Assembly (NCBI RefSeq): GCF_010731855.1
Contig: NZ_AP022620.1
Location: 5,208,001-5,272,000 of the forward strand
Reading direction: 5' to 3'
Length of the DNA stretch: 64,000 bases
From: Mycolicibacterium anyangense
GTDB lineage: Bacteria; Actinomycetota; Actinomycetes; Mycobacteriales; Mycobacteriaceae
Shown here: positions 55,076-63,399 of the stretch, one piece after another
Numbering within the stretch: position 1 is the first letter of the stretch
Layout of the letters: each line of letters begins with the position of its first letter
The notes under the pieces: model-generated
Told to the model about the DNA's origin: nothing
Database searches by the model: none
What the model saw: only the letters and a program-made list of their open reading frames with translations
Position numbers and translations under genes: made by a program

Positions 55076-55617
55076 GAATCGTTTTGCTTGGACCGCCCGG
55101 CGCGGGCAAAGGAACGCAGGCGGTCAAGCTGGCGGAGAAGCTGGGAATCCCGCAGATCTCGACCGGCGATCTGTTCCGGCACAACATCAGCACCGGCACC
55201 GAGCTGGGGCTGGAGGCCAAGAAGTACCTCGACGCCGGTGACCTGGTGCCTGCCGCCCTCACCAACGCCCTGGTCGACGACCGGCTCGATGATGCCGACG
55301 TCACCGGCGGCTTCATCCTCGACGGCTTCCCGCGCTCGGTCGAGCAGGCCGAGGCGCTCAAGCAGATGCTCGCCAAGCGCAACCTCGGGCTGGACGCCGT
55401 CGTCGAGTTCCGGGTTCCCGAGGACGAGCTGGTCGAGCGGCTCAAGGGCCGCGGCCGCGCCGACGACACCGAAGATGTCATTCGCAACCGGTTCAAGGTC
55501 TACCGCGACGAGACCGCCCCGCTGCTGGACTACTACGCCGGCGAGCTCAAGACCGTCGACGCGGTCGGCTCTCTCGACGAGGTCTTCGCCCGGGCCCTGC
55601 AGGCACTGGGTCGCTGA
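55072..55617 (+). CDS. adk: Adenylate kinase
   Basis: 181-residue short-LID adenylate kinase, as in mycobacteria. It interconverts ATP plus AMP with two ADP. It has the P-loop [13 protein letters not shown] (residues 5-17), GDLFRHNIS and [16 protein letters not shown]. The GTG at 55072 overlaps the secY stop by 4 nt. map follows after 6 nt. Confidence 0.97.
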   Translation: MRIVLLGPPGAGKGTQAVKLAEKLGIPQISTGDLFRHNISTGTELGLEAKKYLDAGDLVPAALTNALVDDRLDDADVTGGFILDGFPRSVEQAEALKQMLAKRNLGLDAVVEFRVPEDELVERLKGRGRADDTEDVIRNRFKVYRDETAPLLDYYAGELKTVDAVGSLDEVFARALQALGR

Positions 55618-55623
55618 ACCCTG

Positions 55624-56421
55624 ATGGTCTCGCTGCCCGGACTGCGTAATCGCAAGACCGTGCCGGCCCGCACGGCCGGCGAGCTGGACGCGATGGCCGC
55701 CGCCGGCGCGGTGGTGGCCGCCGCGTTGCGGGCGGTCCGGGAGGCAGCCGCGGTCGGTCTGTCCACCAAGGATCTCGACGACGCCGCGGAGACGGTGATC
55801 CGCGAGGCCGGTGGCATTCCGTCGTTCCTGGGCTACCACGGTTACCCGGCGAGCATCTGTTCGTCGGTCAACGACCGCGTGGTGCACGGCATCCCGACGG
55901 CTGAGGAGAAGCTGGCGTCGGGGGACCTGGTGTCCATCGACTGCGGCGCGATCCTCGACGGCTGGCACGGCGACTCGGCGATCACGTTCGGCATCGGGGC
56001 CCTGACCCCGATGGACGAGGCGCTGTCGGCGGCCACCCGGGAGTCGATGGAGGCAGGTATCGCCGCGATGATTCCCGGCAACCGCCTCACCGACGTCTCG
56101 CACGCCATTGAGATGGGCACCCGCGCCGCCGAGCGCACCTATGGGCGTCGCTTCGGCATCGTCGAGGGCTACGGCGGGCACGGCATCGGCAGGCAGATGC
56201 ACATGGACCCGTTCCTGCCCAATGAGGGCCAACCCGGTCGCGGCCCGCACCTGGTGGTCGGGTCCGTGCTGGCGATCGAGCCCATGCTGACTCTGGGCAC
56301 CGTCAAGACCAGGGTGCTGGCCGACGAGTGGACCGTCGTCACCTCGGACGGCACCCGGGCGGCACACTGGGAGCACACGGTGGCCGTCACCGAAGACGGT
56401 CCGCGCATCCTCACCGCCTGA
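55624..56421 (+). CDS. map: Type I methionine aminopeptidase
   Basis: 265-residue MetAP that removes initiator methionine. The five metal ligands fall in [14 protein letters not shown] (two Asp), [12 protein letters not shown] (His), [10 protein letters not shown] (Glu) and [11 protein letters not shown] (Glu). It is the last gene of the secY-adk-map operon. The 94-nt gap after it carries a SigL promoter. Confidence 0.96.
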   Translation: MVSLPGLRNRKTVPARTAGELDAMAAAGAVVAAALRAVREAAAVGLSTKDLDDAAETVIREAGGIPSFLGYHGYPASICSSVNDRVVHGIPTAEEKLASGDLVSIDCGAILDGWHGDSAITFGIGALTPMDEALSAATRESMEAGIAAMIPGNRLTDVSHAIEMGTRAAERTYGRRFGIVEGYGGHGIGRQMHMDPFLPNEGQPGRGPHLVVGSVLAIEPMLTLGTVKTRVLADEWTVVTSDGTRAAHWEHTVAVTEDGPRILTA

Positions 56422-56465
56422 TTTCGCCGGGCCGCATCCGGTATCTCGCGCCTCCGGCGCACACT

Positions 56466-56493
56466 TGAACCAGGCGTTGGCCGGTCTCGTGTC
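56466..56493 (+). promoter_or_regulatory. Autoregulatory SigL-type promoter
   Basis: TGAACC (56466-56471) and CGTGTC (56488-56493) with a 16-nt spacer match the SigL consensus known from M. tuberculosis (TGAACC, then CGTgtC). It lies 22 nt before the sigL ATG, so the mRNA leader is very short. Confidence 0.75.
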
Positions 56494-56515
56494 TCCTTCC
56501 GGAGGTGTCTTTCCT

Positions 56516-57031
56516 ATGGACGATCCGGAGGCCGGGTTGATGCGGGTGCTCTATCGTGACCACGCCGCTGCGCTGTGGCGCTATGCGGTGCGGCTCACCG
56601 GTGATCCGGTTCGCGCCGAAGATGTGGTTCAGGAGACCCTGCTGCGGGCCTGGCAGCATCCGGAGGTGACCGAGGACGCCGAGCGCTCCGCGCGGGCCTG
56701 GCTGTTCACCGTGGCACGCAACATGATCATCGATGAGCGCCGCAGTGCCCGCTTCCGCAAGGAAACGGACTCGCTGGACACCCCCGGTGCACCCGACCGG
56801 CCGGGGCCCGATGAGGTCAACGTGGCGCTGGACCGGCTGCTGCTGGGCGACGCCCTGGCTCAGCTCTCTGCCGATCACCGTGCCGTGATCCGGCGGTCCT
56901 ACTATCTGGGCTGGAGCACCGCGCAGATTGCCGCGGATCTGCAGATCGCCGAGGGGACGGTGAAGTCGCGGCTGCATTACGCGGTGCGCGCGCTAAGGCT
57001 CACACTTCAGGAGATGGGGGTGACGAGATGA
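56516..57031 (+). CDS. sigL: ECF sigma factor SigL
   Basis: 171-residue ECF sigma factor with region 2 (LYRDHAAALWRYAVRLTGDP; AEDVVQETLLRAWQHP) and region 4 (LSADHRAVIRRSYYLGWSTA; LQIAEGTVKSRLHYAVRALR). ATG 56516 follows GGAGG by 10 nt and sits after the SigL-type promoter. It overlaps rslA by 4 nt, so sigma and anti-sigma are translationally coupled. In M. tuberculosis SigL controls polyketide and envelope genes; the regulon here is unknown. Confidence 0.94.
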   Translation: MDDPEAGLMRVLYRDHAAALWRYAVRLTGDPVRAEDVVQETLLRAWQHPEVTEDAERSARAWLFTVARNMIIDERRSARFRKETDSLDTPGAPDRPGPDEVNVALDRLLLGDALAQLSADHRAVIRRSYYLGWSTAQIAADLQIAEGTVKSRLHYAVRALRLTLQEMGVTR

Positions 57032-57741
57032 CCGGCGCCGACCCCTACGAGATGTGGGACGCCGCCTACGTCCTCGGCTCGTTGTCCAGTACTGAGCGCC
57101 GCGAATACGAAGCCCACCTGGCGCAGTGCTCGCCGTGCCGTTCGGCGGTGGCCGAGCTCAGCGGGATGCCCGCGCTGCTGGCGATGATCGGACCGCAGGA
57201 CGTCGCCGCGATCGACGAGGGCGCTCTGGAGCCGCCGCCGATCCGGGCGGAATTGCTCGACGAGGTGCTGGCCGAAGTCCATCGGCGCCGTCGTCGCACC
57301 CGCTGGTTGACCTGGTCGGTGAGCGCTGCCGCCGCGGCGGTGCTGCTGGTCGGGGTGATCCTGACGATCGCACCCGCGCAGCTCGGGGGTTCCCCGAAGG
57401 ACGCGCGGGTCGGCGTCGTCGCGCTGAACATGACGCCGGCCGCAACGCCCTCGGAATTCGATGCCACCGTGGTGCTGCGCAGCGAGGGATGGGGCACTCA
57501 CGTGGAGATGACGTGCACCTATCGCGAGGAGTCGGCCTCCCATGACGGCTCCGGCGGCGACAAGCTGGCCATGTACGCGATCGGCCGGGACGGTTCGCGG
57601 GTACAACTGGCGACCTGGATGGCGCAGCAGGGGGCCACTGCCTCGCCGTCCGGCAGTACCTCGATGGCCATCGGCGATATCGCCGCCGTGCAGGTGGTGT
57701 CGGCGGACACCGGCGACGTGCTGCTACAGCACAGCCTGTGA
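57028..57741 (+). CDS. rslA: Zinc-binding anti-sigma factor RslA
   Basis: 237-residue membrane anti-sigma factor. The cytosolic ZAS domain has the HX3CX2C motif His30, Cys34 and Cys37 (HLAQCSPC). One membrane helix is near residues 91-113, and an outside domain of about 120 residues follows. In the known system, oxidation or zinc loss at the ZAS site frees SigL. The start overlaps sigL (ATGA). Confidence 0.93.
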   Translation: MTGADPYEMWDAAYVLGSLSSTERREYEAHLAQCSPCRSAVAELSGMPALLAMIGPQDVAAIDEGALEPPPIRAELLDEVLAEVHRRRRRTRWLTWSVSAAAAAVLLVGVILTIAPAQLGGSPKDARVGVVALNMTPAATPSEFDATVVLRSEGWGTHVEMTCTYREESASHDGSGGDKLAMYAIGRDGSRVQLATWMAQQGATASPSGSTSMAIGDIAAVQVVSADTGDVLLQHSL

Positions 57742-57768
57742 GCCGCGGGTGTAGGGCACTATGGGCGG

Positions 57769-58269
57769 ATGCCGGCACCTGAGAAGCGAGATCCCATTGC
57801 TGCGGCGCGCGCCAACTGGGAGCGCGCCGGCTGGGGTGATGTGGCCGAGGGGATGGTCGCCGTCACCTCGGTGATGCGCGCTCACCAGATCCTGCTGGCC
57901 CGGGTGGAGACCGCGTTGCGCCCCTACGACCTCAGCTTCTCGCGGTTCGAGTTATTGCGGCTGCTGGCCTTCAGCCGCACCGGTGCGCTGCCCATCACCA
58001 AGGCCTCTGACCGGCTGCAGGTGCACGTCACCAGCGTGACCCATGCCATCCGCCGGCTCGAGTCCGACGGTTTGGTCATGCGGGTGCCGCATCCGACCGA
58101 CGGACGCACCACGCTGGTGCAGATCACCGACCTTGGCCGCTCGACGGTCGAGGACGCCACCGCCACGCTCAACCAGCAGGTGTTCGCCGACATCGGGATG
58201 TCGCCGACACAGGCCCGGGCGCTGGTGGGTTCGATCGAGACCCTGCGCCACCACGCCGGCGACTTCTGA
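57769..58269 (+). CDS. MarR-family transcriptional regulator
   Basis: 166-residue MarR protein with a winged helix-turn-helix (FSRFELLRLLAFSRTGALPI; ASDRLQVHVTSVTHAIRRLE; wing HPTDGRTTLVQITDLG). It lies 27 nt after rslA, as Rv0737 lies after Rv0736. It may share the SigL transcript. The ligand is unknown. A long palindrome follows. Confidence 0.9.
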   Translation: MPAPEKRDPIAAARANWERAGWGDVAEGMVAVTSVMRAHQILLARVETALRPYDLSFSRFELLRLLAFSRTGALPITKASDRLQVHVTSVTHAIRRLESDGLVMRVPHPTDGRTTLVQITDLGRSTVEDATATLNQQVFADIGMSPTQARALVGSIETLRHHAGDF

Positions 58270-58285
58270 GCTCGCCGCGCGGCGT

Positions 58286-58341
58286 GAGCAGACGAAAAAT
58301 CGCATGAATTCGGCTGAATTCGTGCGATTTTGCGTCTGCTC
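58286..58341. terminator. Long palindrome between convergent genes, probable bidirectional terminator
   Basis: Two 26-nt arms (58286-58311 and 58316-58341) pair at 24 positions around a 4-nt GGCT loop. The arms carry an AAAAATCGCA tract and its TGCGATTTT complement. It starts 17 nt after the MarR stop and ends 2 nt before the opposing dioxygenase stop. The length is greater than needed for termination, so it may also be a dispersed palindromic repeat. Confidence 0.75.
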
Positions 58342-58342
58342 G

Positions 58343-59395
58343 TCAGCGGCTGGCCAGGCGGGCAGCTTCCCGTTGCGCATCGGCGACCGGGATCTGGCTG
58401 CGCGAGCCGGCGAGTTTGGCGCGCAGGTGTTCTCCCACGGTCACCGGTTCGTAGAGGGCAGGTGAGGTGGCCTCGACGCACGTCGGCAGTGGGGCGATGA
58501 CGGCGTCGACGTTTCCGTCGTGGAAGAACGCCGCCGAGCGGCGCGGCACCAGCACACCACCAACGATCGGCGCGGCGACGCGGTGCATGGTGGAGATCCA
58601 CTGGTCGTTGGTCCACCGCGCCAGGGCGTCACCGAGGTTCACCAGCAGCGCCCCCGGAGCCGGCTGAACCGGGTGCCAGAATCCTTCGCTGCCAAGGACT
58701 TCCAGGCCAGGCGCCTGGTCGGCCCACAGCACGGTGACGATGCCGTAGTCGGTGTGCGCGCCCATGCCGAGCTGGTCGGGTTCGACCGTCATGTCGGCGG
58801 CGGGCAACCGGTAGTTGACCATCCGCAGGGTGTCGATGGAGTGGGTGGTGAATCTGCTCAGGCCGTCGTCTCCGACACCGAGGGCGCGCCCGAACGCCCG
58901 GACCAGTGTCCGTGCCACACCGCCGGCGGCCTCGAACCAGGCTTGCACGGCGCCGGCGAAGCCAGGCACCTCGGCGGGCCAGATGTTGTCCGGGTAATCC
59001 TCCTGCGGCAGGGTGATATCGGTGAAGTCACCGGCTTGGCTGCCGACGTTGAACGACTCGAAGAGGTCGGCCGGGGTGATCAGGCCAAGGCTGGTGGCCA
59101 GTGCCTCGGATTTGGGCGGGCTGTAGCCCCGATTCACCGCGGGCGGGCAGCGGTAGGTCATCTTGGTGGCGGCGTCGAGGGCGAAGAACGCGTCGGTGGC
59201 GGCGGTGAAGGCGGCCAGTGTTCCTGCGCTGATGCCGTGCCCGATGATCTGCATGAAGCCGACCGTCCTTGCCGCTTGGTCGATCTGGGCGGCGACGGTG
59301 TCCCGGTCGCGTTCGGTGGCATCGCCGTCTCGGTAGGCGGTGATGTCGATGGAGGGGATGTGGAGCTGTCCGTCCGTGGTCCTGGCACTCGCCAT
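58343..59395 (-). CDS. 2-oxoglutarate/Fe(II) dioxygenase, isopenicillin-N-synthase-like (second of pair)
   Basis: 350-residue non-heme iron dioxygenase. An N-terminal DIOX_N domain (LHIPSIDITAY; GFMQIIGHGI) precedes the double-stranded beta-helix core. Iron ligands are His214, Asp216 (GAHTDYG) and His271 (STMHRVAAP). The 2-oxoglutarate-binding Arg285-x-Ser287 (VPRRSAAFF) is intact. ATG 59395 has AAGGAGG upstream. It lies 20 nt behind its paralog and in an operon with an NCS1 permease, which suggests oxidation of an imported nucleobase-like compound. The substrate is inferred only. Confidence 0.85.
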   Translation of the reverse strand: MASARTTDGQLHIPSIDITAYRDGDATERDRDTVAAQIDQAARTVGFMQIIGHGISAGTLAAFTAATDAFFALDAATKMTYRCPPAVNRGYSPPKSEALATSLGLITPADLFESFNVGSQAGDFTDITLPQEDYPDNIWPAEVPGFAGAVQAWFEAAGGVARTLVRAFGRALGVGDDGLSRFTTHSIDTLRMVNYRLPAADMTVEPDQLGMGAHTDYGIVTVLWADQAPGLEVLGSEGFWHPVQPAPGALLVNLGDALARWTNDQWISTMHRVAAPIVGGVLVPRRSAAFFHDGNVDAVIAPLPTCVEATSPALYEPVTVGEHLRAKLAGSRSQIPVADAQREAARLASR

Positions 59396-59415
59396 GGTTG
59401 GTGTCCTCCTTCGGT

Positions 59416-60372
59416 TCAGGCGACGGTGGCGGCGGCGCCGCGTTCCAGTAGATAGTCCCCGGAGCGCACCGGCGGGTAGTCGGCGTGACCGATGCCTGGG
59501 ATGGGCTCGACGATGGTGTCGACGTCGGTCTCGCAGAACATGATCAGCGACACCAGGTCTTCGTCGGGTGCGGTGTCGCTTGGTGGGAGCACCCGATGCC
59601 GGGTGGATCGCCAACGGTCACCGGTCCAGCGGGCTAACAGGTCACCGATGTTGATGGTCAGCGCACCGTCGAGGTAGGGCGCCGGCTCCCAGGTGTCGTC
59701 GGGCAGCTGCACTTCCAGTCCACCGTAGCCGGGCTGGCGGTCCAGCAGTGTGAGCATGCCCCAGTCGGTGTGCGGGGCGATCCGGTACTGGCCGGGTGCT
59801 GGCACTCCGGTCGCGGTCAGCGGCGGGTAACGGTTGATGTTGAAGGTGTGCGGTGAGTTCAGGGAGCGGGTCACGAACCAATCGGTGGGCAATCCGAGCG
59901 CGGCGGCACAGATGCGCAGCAGGTCCAAGTAGAGGGCGTGCATGTCGGCTGCGTACCGCTCGCATAGTGGTTGCAGCTCAGGGACTTCGGCCGGCCAGAC
60001 GTTCTCGGCGAACCACTCGCGGTCGACGGTCTTGTTGCCGGTCCGAAGCGGGCGCCCGAGGGTGAAGCTCTCTTTCAGATCGGCGGGGGTGTTGTCGGTG
60101 GACTCACCGTAGAAGCTATTGGTCTCCCTGCCTTGGCCTACCCATCCGCGGCCATAGACGGGTGCCGCGTAGCGCGTCTTGGTCTCGGCCGGCAGGGCGA
60201 AGAACCGTCGTGCCGCGGCGCGGATGTCAGCAGCGAGGTTGGCGCTCACTGGGTGCCCGGTCAGCATCATGAAACCCGATGTGCGCAGGGCGTCGTCGAC
60301 TGCCCGGGCCGTTGTGGTGATGCCGGTGTCCGAGCCGGTCCGGCACGGGCGAATGTCGATGAGGGGAATCAT
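59416..60372 (-). CDS. 2-oxoglutarate/Fe(II) dioxygenase-like protein lacking the usual 2OG arginine (first of pair)
   Basis: 318-residue paralog of the same family (MIPLIDIRPCR; SGFMMLTGHPVS). The iron triad His201, Asp203 (APHTDWG) and His259 (RSTRHRV) is complete. At the position of the conserved Arg-x-Ser that holds 2-oxoglutarate, the sequence reads Leu273-Val-Ser275 (EDLVSLIMFCE). It may use another residue or co-substrate, or work only with its partner. The ATG at 60372 lies 3 nt after the permease stop with AAGGAG inside the permease end. Confidence 0.82.
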   Translation of the reverse strand: MIPLIDIRPCRTGSDTGITTTARAVDDALRTSGFMMLTGHPVSANLAADIRAAARRFFALPAETKTRYAAPVYGRGWVGQGRETNSFYGESTDNTPADLKESFTLGRPLRTGNKTVDREWFAENVWPAEVPELQPLCERYAADMHALYLDLLRICAAALGLPTDWFVTRSLNSPHTFNINRYPPLTATGVPAPGQYRIAPHTDWGMLTLLDRQPGYGGLEVQLPDDTWEPAPYLDGALTINIGDLLARWTGDRWRSTRHRVLPPSDTAPDEDLVSLIMFCETDVDTIVEPIPGIGHADYPPVRSGDYLLERGAAATVA

Positions 60373-60375
60373 CTG

Positions 60376-61779
60376 TTAGATCTCCTTGGCGCTCAGGGTG
60401 ATACGGCGGGACAGCAGGTAGTAGGTGATCGCACCGACGATCAGGCCGGCTGGTGCGCTCAGGTCCAGGCCACCGGTGGCGGCAGCCAGTGGCCCGACGA
60501 ACGGGGTGGTGTTCAGCCAGAGCAGCGCGGCGATCATGCCGGCGGCCTGGGCGGCCAGGCCGCGGTAGCCGAATCCGGGTCCGCCGCCAGTGAGGAGCCG
60601 TGGCTCGTAGCTGCCGCGGCGCAGCAGGTAGTCGACGATGAAGATGCCGGCCCAGGGTGCAAACCAGACGATCATGAACAACAGGAAATTACCGAGGAAG
60701 GCGTTGAACGACCCGGACAGGACGACCAGGAGTCCGACCGCGGCGCAGATCACGCCGTCCACGGCGACCGCCTGCCATCGGCCGATGCGAATTCCCATGG
60801 CCTGCAGGGTGACTCCGGAGGAGTACAGGTCGACGGCGTTCACCGTGATCATCTGGATGATGAGGAAGATCAGGTAGGGCACCACGAACCAGGCCGGGTA
60901 TCCGGTGGTGAGCCCGCCGATCGGGTCGGTGGCGGCGGGGATCACCATGGCGACGGCCACGCCGAGCAGCATCAGCACGCTCTGTGGCAGTGCGCCACCG
61001 ACGAACACCCAACCCACGAGTGCCTTCTTGGAGACGGTCGGGGGTAGGTAGCGCGAGTAGTCGGCGGCGTTGGGGCACCAGCCCAGCCCGGACCCGCTGG
61101 CTGCCAACGCGACCCCGCCGAGGAAGACCGCGAGGCTGCCGGGGGCGACGGTGGTGATCTCCAGCCGGCTGGCGGTCAACCAGGCCAGTACCAGGAACAG
61201 TGCGGTGAACGGGATGATCAGGCTGCGAAGCACTTTCGTGATGGCCCGGTGGCCGAGGATCGGCAGCAGGCTCTGCGCGACGGCCAGCGCCAGAACCACC
61301 GTGACCGTGCCCGGGGTGCCCAGTGTGACACCGGCGAGGCCGAACAGGGCGATGGCGGCCAGCGACATCAGGGCGAGGTCGAGGACTTCATAGCCGATCT
61401 GCATGACCCAGTTGAACAGGGCCAGCAGCCGATTACCGTGATGGCCGAAGGCCGCCCGGTTGATGGTGAAGGTCGTGGTGCCCGCGGCGGGTCCGGCCAG
61501 GCTGCACAGGCCGGTCAGCACCCAGGTCAGGTTGCCCAGCAGGATCGCCAGGACGCACTGCCACCAGTTGAGCCCGAACACCACCAACAGCGCGCCGTAG
61601 ACGACGACCTGCACGTTGAGCACCAGACCGCTCCACATCATGCCGATCTGTCGTGCCGTCCCGTGCCGTTCATCGTGGTCGATGAGGTCGATGCCGTGCT
61701 TCTCGATCAGCGGTTGACTGGCGGTGGTTATCGGTGGTGGCTGCTGCCCGGACAGGGCGACGGTGGCATCTGCAGTCAT
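60376..61779 (-). CDS. NCS1-family nucleobase/cytosine permease
   Basis: 467-residue transporter with about twelve membrane helices. Landmarks are GMMWSGLVLNVQVVVYGALL, the first-helix pair with a QCVLAILLGN loop, TINRAAFG and SGSGLGWCPNAADYSRYLP. The family brings in cytosine, uracil, allantoin, hydantoin, thiamine or related compounds with H+ or Na+. The ATG at 61779 has a GGGAGAA ribosome site. It is the first gene of the operon with two dioxygenases and is divergent from the XRE-cupin regulator. Confidence 0.88.
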   Translation of the reverse strand: MTADATVALSGQQPPPITTASQPLIEKHGIDLIDHDERHGTARQIGMMWSGLVLNVQVVVYGALLVVFGLNWWQCVLAILLGNLTWVLTGLCSLAGPAAGTTTFTINRAAFGHHGNRLLALFNWVMQIGYEVLDLALMSLAAIALFGLAGVTLGTPGTVTVVLALAVAQSLLPILGHRAITKVLRSLIIPFTALFLVLAWLTASRLEITTVAPGSLAVFLGGVALAASGSGLGWCPNAADYSRYLPPTVSKKALVGWVFVGGALPQSVLMLLGVAVAMVIPAATDPIGGLTTGYPAWFVVPYLIFLIIQMITVNAVDLYSSGVTLQAMGIRIGRWQAVAVDGVICAAVGLLVVLSGSFNAFLGNFLLFMIVWFAPWAGIFIVDYLLRRGSYEPRLLTGGGPGFGYRGLAAQAAGMIAALLWLNTTPFVGPLAAATGGLDLSAPAGLIVGAITYYLLSRRITLSAKEI

Positions 61780-61864
61780 AATTGAGTTCTCCCTGGGATG
61801 CGGTGTAGTGAGGAGGGCGGCCATCCGCGGCAATGCGATAGCTGTGAACAATCACTTTGGGCTT

Positions 61865-61909
61865 TCTGAATGTCCTCAGCGTTCAGATTGGGTTACTGGG
61901 GTGTTACTG
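61865..61909. promoter_or_regulatory. Operator-like repeats before the XRE-cupin gene
   Basis: Inverted repeat TCTGAA (61865-61870) and TTCAGA (61882-61887) with an 11-nt spacer, followed by the direct repeat GTTACTG at 61892-61898 and 61903-61909, one helical turn apart, directly before the ATG at 61911. It sits in the 131-nt gap between the divergent permease operon and the regulator. Control of both by the regulator is inferred. Confidence 0.45.
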
Positions 61910-61910
61910 C

Positions 61911-62489
61911 ATGGACGATGACGACCGCACGGTGAACGTCCTGATCGGCGAGACCGTCCGGACCATGCGTGAGAAGTCGGGCTTATCGATGCGTGAGCTC
62001 GCCCGCCGCGCCGGGGTCAGCCAGCCGTTCCTCAGTCAGATCGAGAGGGGCGTCAGCGCGCCCTCGATGGTGACCATCTACCGATTGGCCGAGGCTCTCG
62101 ACATCCTCCCGGGCGCGTTGTTGCCGGCCCTGATGCCCACCCGGGTGACTGTCGTCCGCGCTGACGAGGGCCGGACGATCCCGGTGGCGAACCGTGCGGA
62201 TGCTGCGGTGGGGCGCGCCATTCTGATGCAGCCGGAAAATCCGCTCGAGGTCATCGAATACCGGATCGAGCCGGGTCAGTATGTCGAGGAGTGGTTCTCC
62301 TCACCCGGCGAACTCGGCCTCTATCTCGTCAGCGGCCTACTCGAGGTTGACGTCGAAGGTCACCCCAGCGTGCGTCTGCACAGTGGTGACTTTCTCACCC
62401 ACCCGGCCTCGCTACGGCATCGATGGCGGTTGGTTGAGCACGAGGCCGCCCATGTCGTGATGGTCATCGCCCACCCTGAGCAGGGGTGA
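61911..62489 (+). CDS. XRE-family regulator with C-terminal cupin domain
   Basis: 192-residue regulator with an XRE helix-turn-helix (about residues 10-66; MRELARRAGVSQPFLSQIER) and a cupin sensor domain (about 110-190; YRIEPGQYVEEWFSSPGELG; LHSGDFLTHPASLRHRW). This architecture commonly senses small metabolites such as amines or purine/pyrimidine products. It is divergent from the permease-dioxygenase operon and probably its ligand-responsive regulator. It ends 7 nt from the convergent mmsB stop. Confidence 0.87.
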   Translation: MDDDDRTVNVLIGETVRTMREKSGLSMRELARRAGVSQPFLSQIERGVSAPSMVTIYRLAEALDILPGALLPALMPTRVTVVRADEGRTIPVANRADAAVGRAILMQPENPLEVIEYRIEPGQYVEEWFSSPGELGLYLVSGLLEVDVEGHPSVRLHSGDFLTHPASLRHRWRLVEHEAAHVVMVIAHPEQG

Positions 62490-62496
62490 TCGGCGC

Positions 62497-63366
62497 TCAG
62501 CGCAGGGTTTGGATGATCGCGCTGAAGTCCAGGTCGGCGTGGTCCTTGGCGAACTGCCGGTAGATCTCGGCGGCGTGAGTGCCCAGCGGTGCCGATGCAC
62601 CCGTCGAGGACACGGCATCCATCGCCAAACCCAGATCCTTGTTCATCAGGGCGGTGGCAAAGCCAGGCTTGAAGTCATTGTTGGCCGGTGAGGCCGGAAC
62701 CGGTCCGGGCACAGGGCAATTGGTGTGCACAGCCCAGCAGTTTCCGGTGGCTCCGGTGATGACGTCGAACAGCGACTGTGCGGGCAGGCCCAACTTCTCG
62801 GCCAGCACGAACGCCTCGCCGATGGCAATCTGTTGCACCGCCAGCACCATGTTGTTGCACAGTTTGGCGGCCTGTCCCGCGCCGGATGCCCCGCAGTGAA
62901 TCACCTTGCTGGCCATCGGGTCCAGCACCGGTCTGGCCGTCTCGAGTGCGGTGCCGTCACCACCGACCATGAAGGCCAGGGTGCCTGCGGTCGCGCCTTT
63001 GATGCCGCCGGACACCGGCGCGTCGAGCTGGGCCATTCCGGCCGCCGTCGCTTGGGCGTTGACCTCGCGGGCGTCGTCGACGGAGATGGTGGAGGTGTCG
63101 ATGAACAGCGTGCCGGGCGTTGCGGCCGGAAGTGCTTCGGCGTAGCAGGCTTTCACGACCGTGCCGTTGGGCAGTGAGGTGATGACGACGTCGGCTCCGC
63201 TCACCGCCGCGGCACCGGTCTCGAACACCGTCGCCCCCTTCTCTTCGGCGGTGGCGCGCAGCGCGGGCACCGGGTCGAAGCCGCGCACGGTGTAGCCGGC
63301 GTTGACCAGATTGGCCGCCATCGGGCCACCCATGTGGCCCAGCCCCAGGAATGCGATCGTCGTCAT
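62497..63366 (-). CDS. mmsB: 3-Hydroxyisobutyrate dehydrogenase
   Basis: 289-residue beta-hydroxyacid dehydrogenase that oxidises 3-hydroxyisobutyrate to methylmalonate semialdehyde in valine breakdown. The Rossmann motif FLGLGHMGGPMA, the substrate-binding DAPVSGGIKGATAGTL and the catalytic lysine in GAGQAAKLCNN are visible. ATG 63366. It lies 33 nt behind the acyl-CoA dehydrogenase gene, as in Rv0751c-Rv0752c. Confidence 0.93.
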   Translation of the reverse strand: MTTIAFLGLGHMGGPMAANLVNAGYTVRGFDPVPALRATAEEKGATVFETGAAAVSGADVVITSLPNGTVVKACYAEALPAATPGTLFIDTSTISVDDAREVNAQATAAGMAQLDAPVSGGIKGATAGTLAFMVGGDGTALETARPVLDPMASKVIHCGASGAGQAAKLCNNMVLAVQQIAIGEAFVLAEKLGLPAQSLFDVITGATGNCWAVHTNCPVPGPVPASPANNDFKPGFATALMNKDLGLAMDAVSSTGASAPLGTHAAEIYRQFAKDHADLDFSAIIQTLR

Positions 63367-63399
63367 GTGCCGGCTCCTTTGCCCTCGTGCCTCAGTGTC

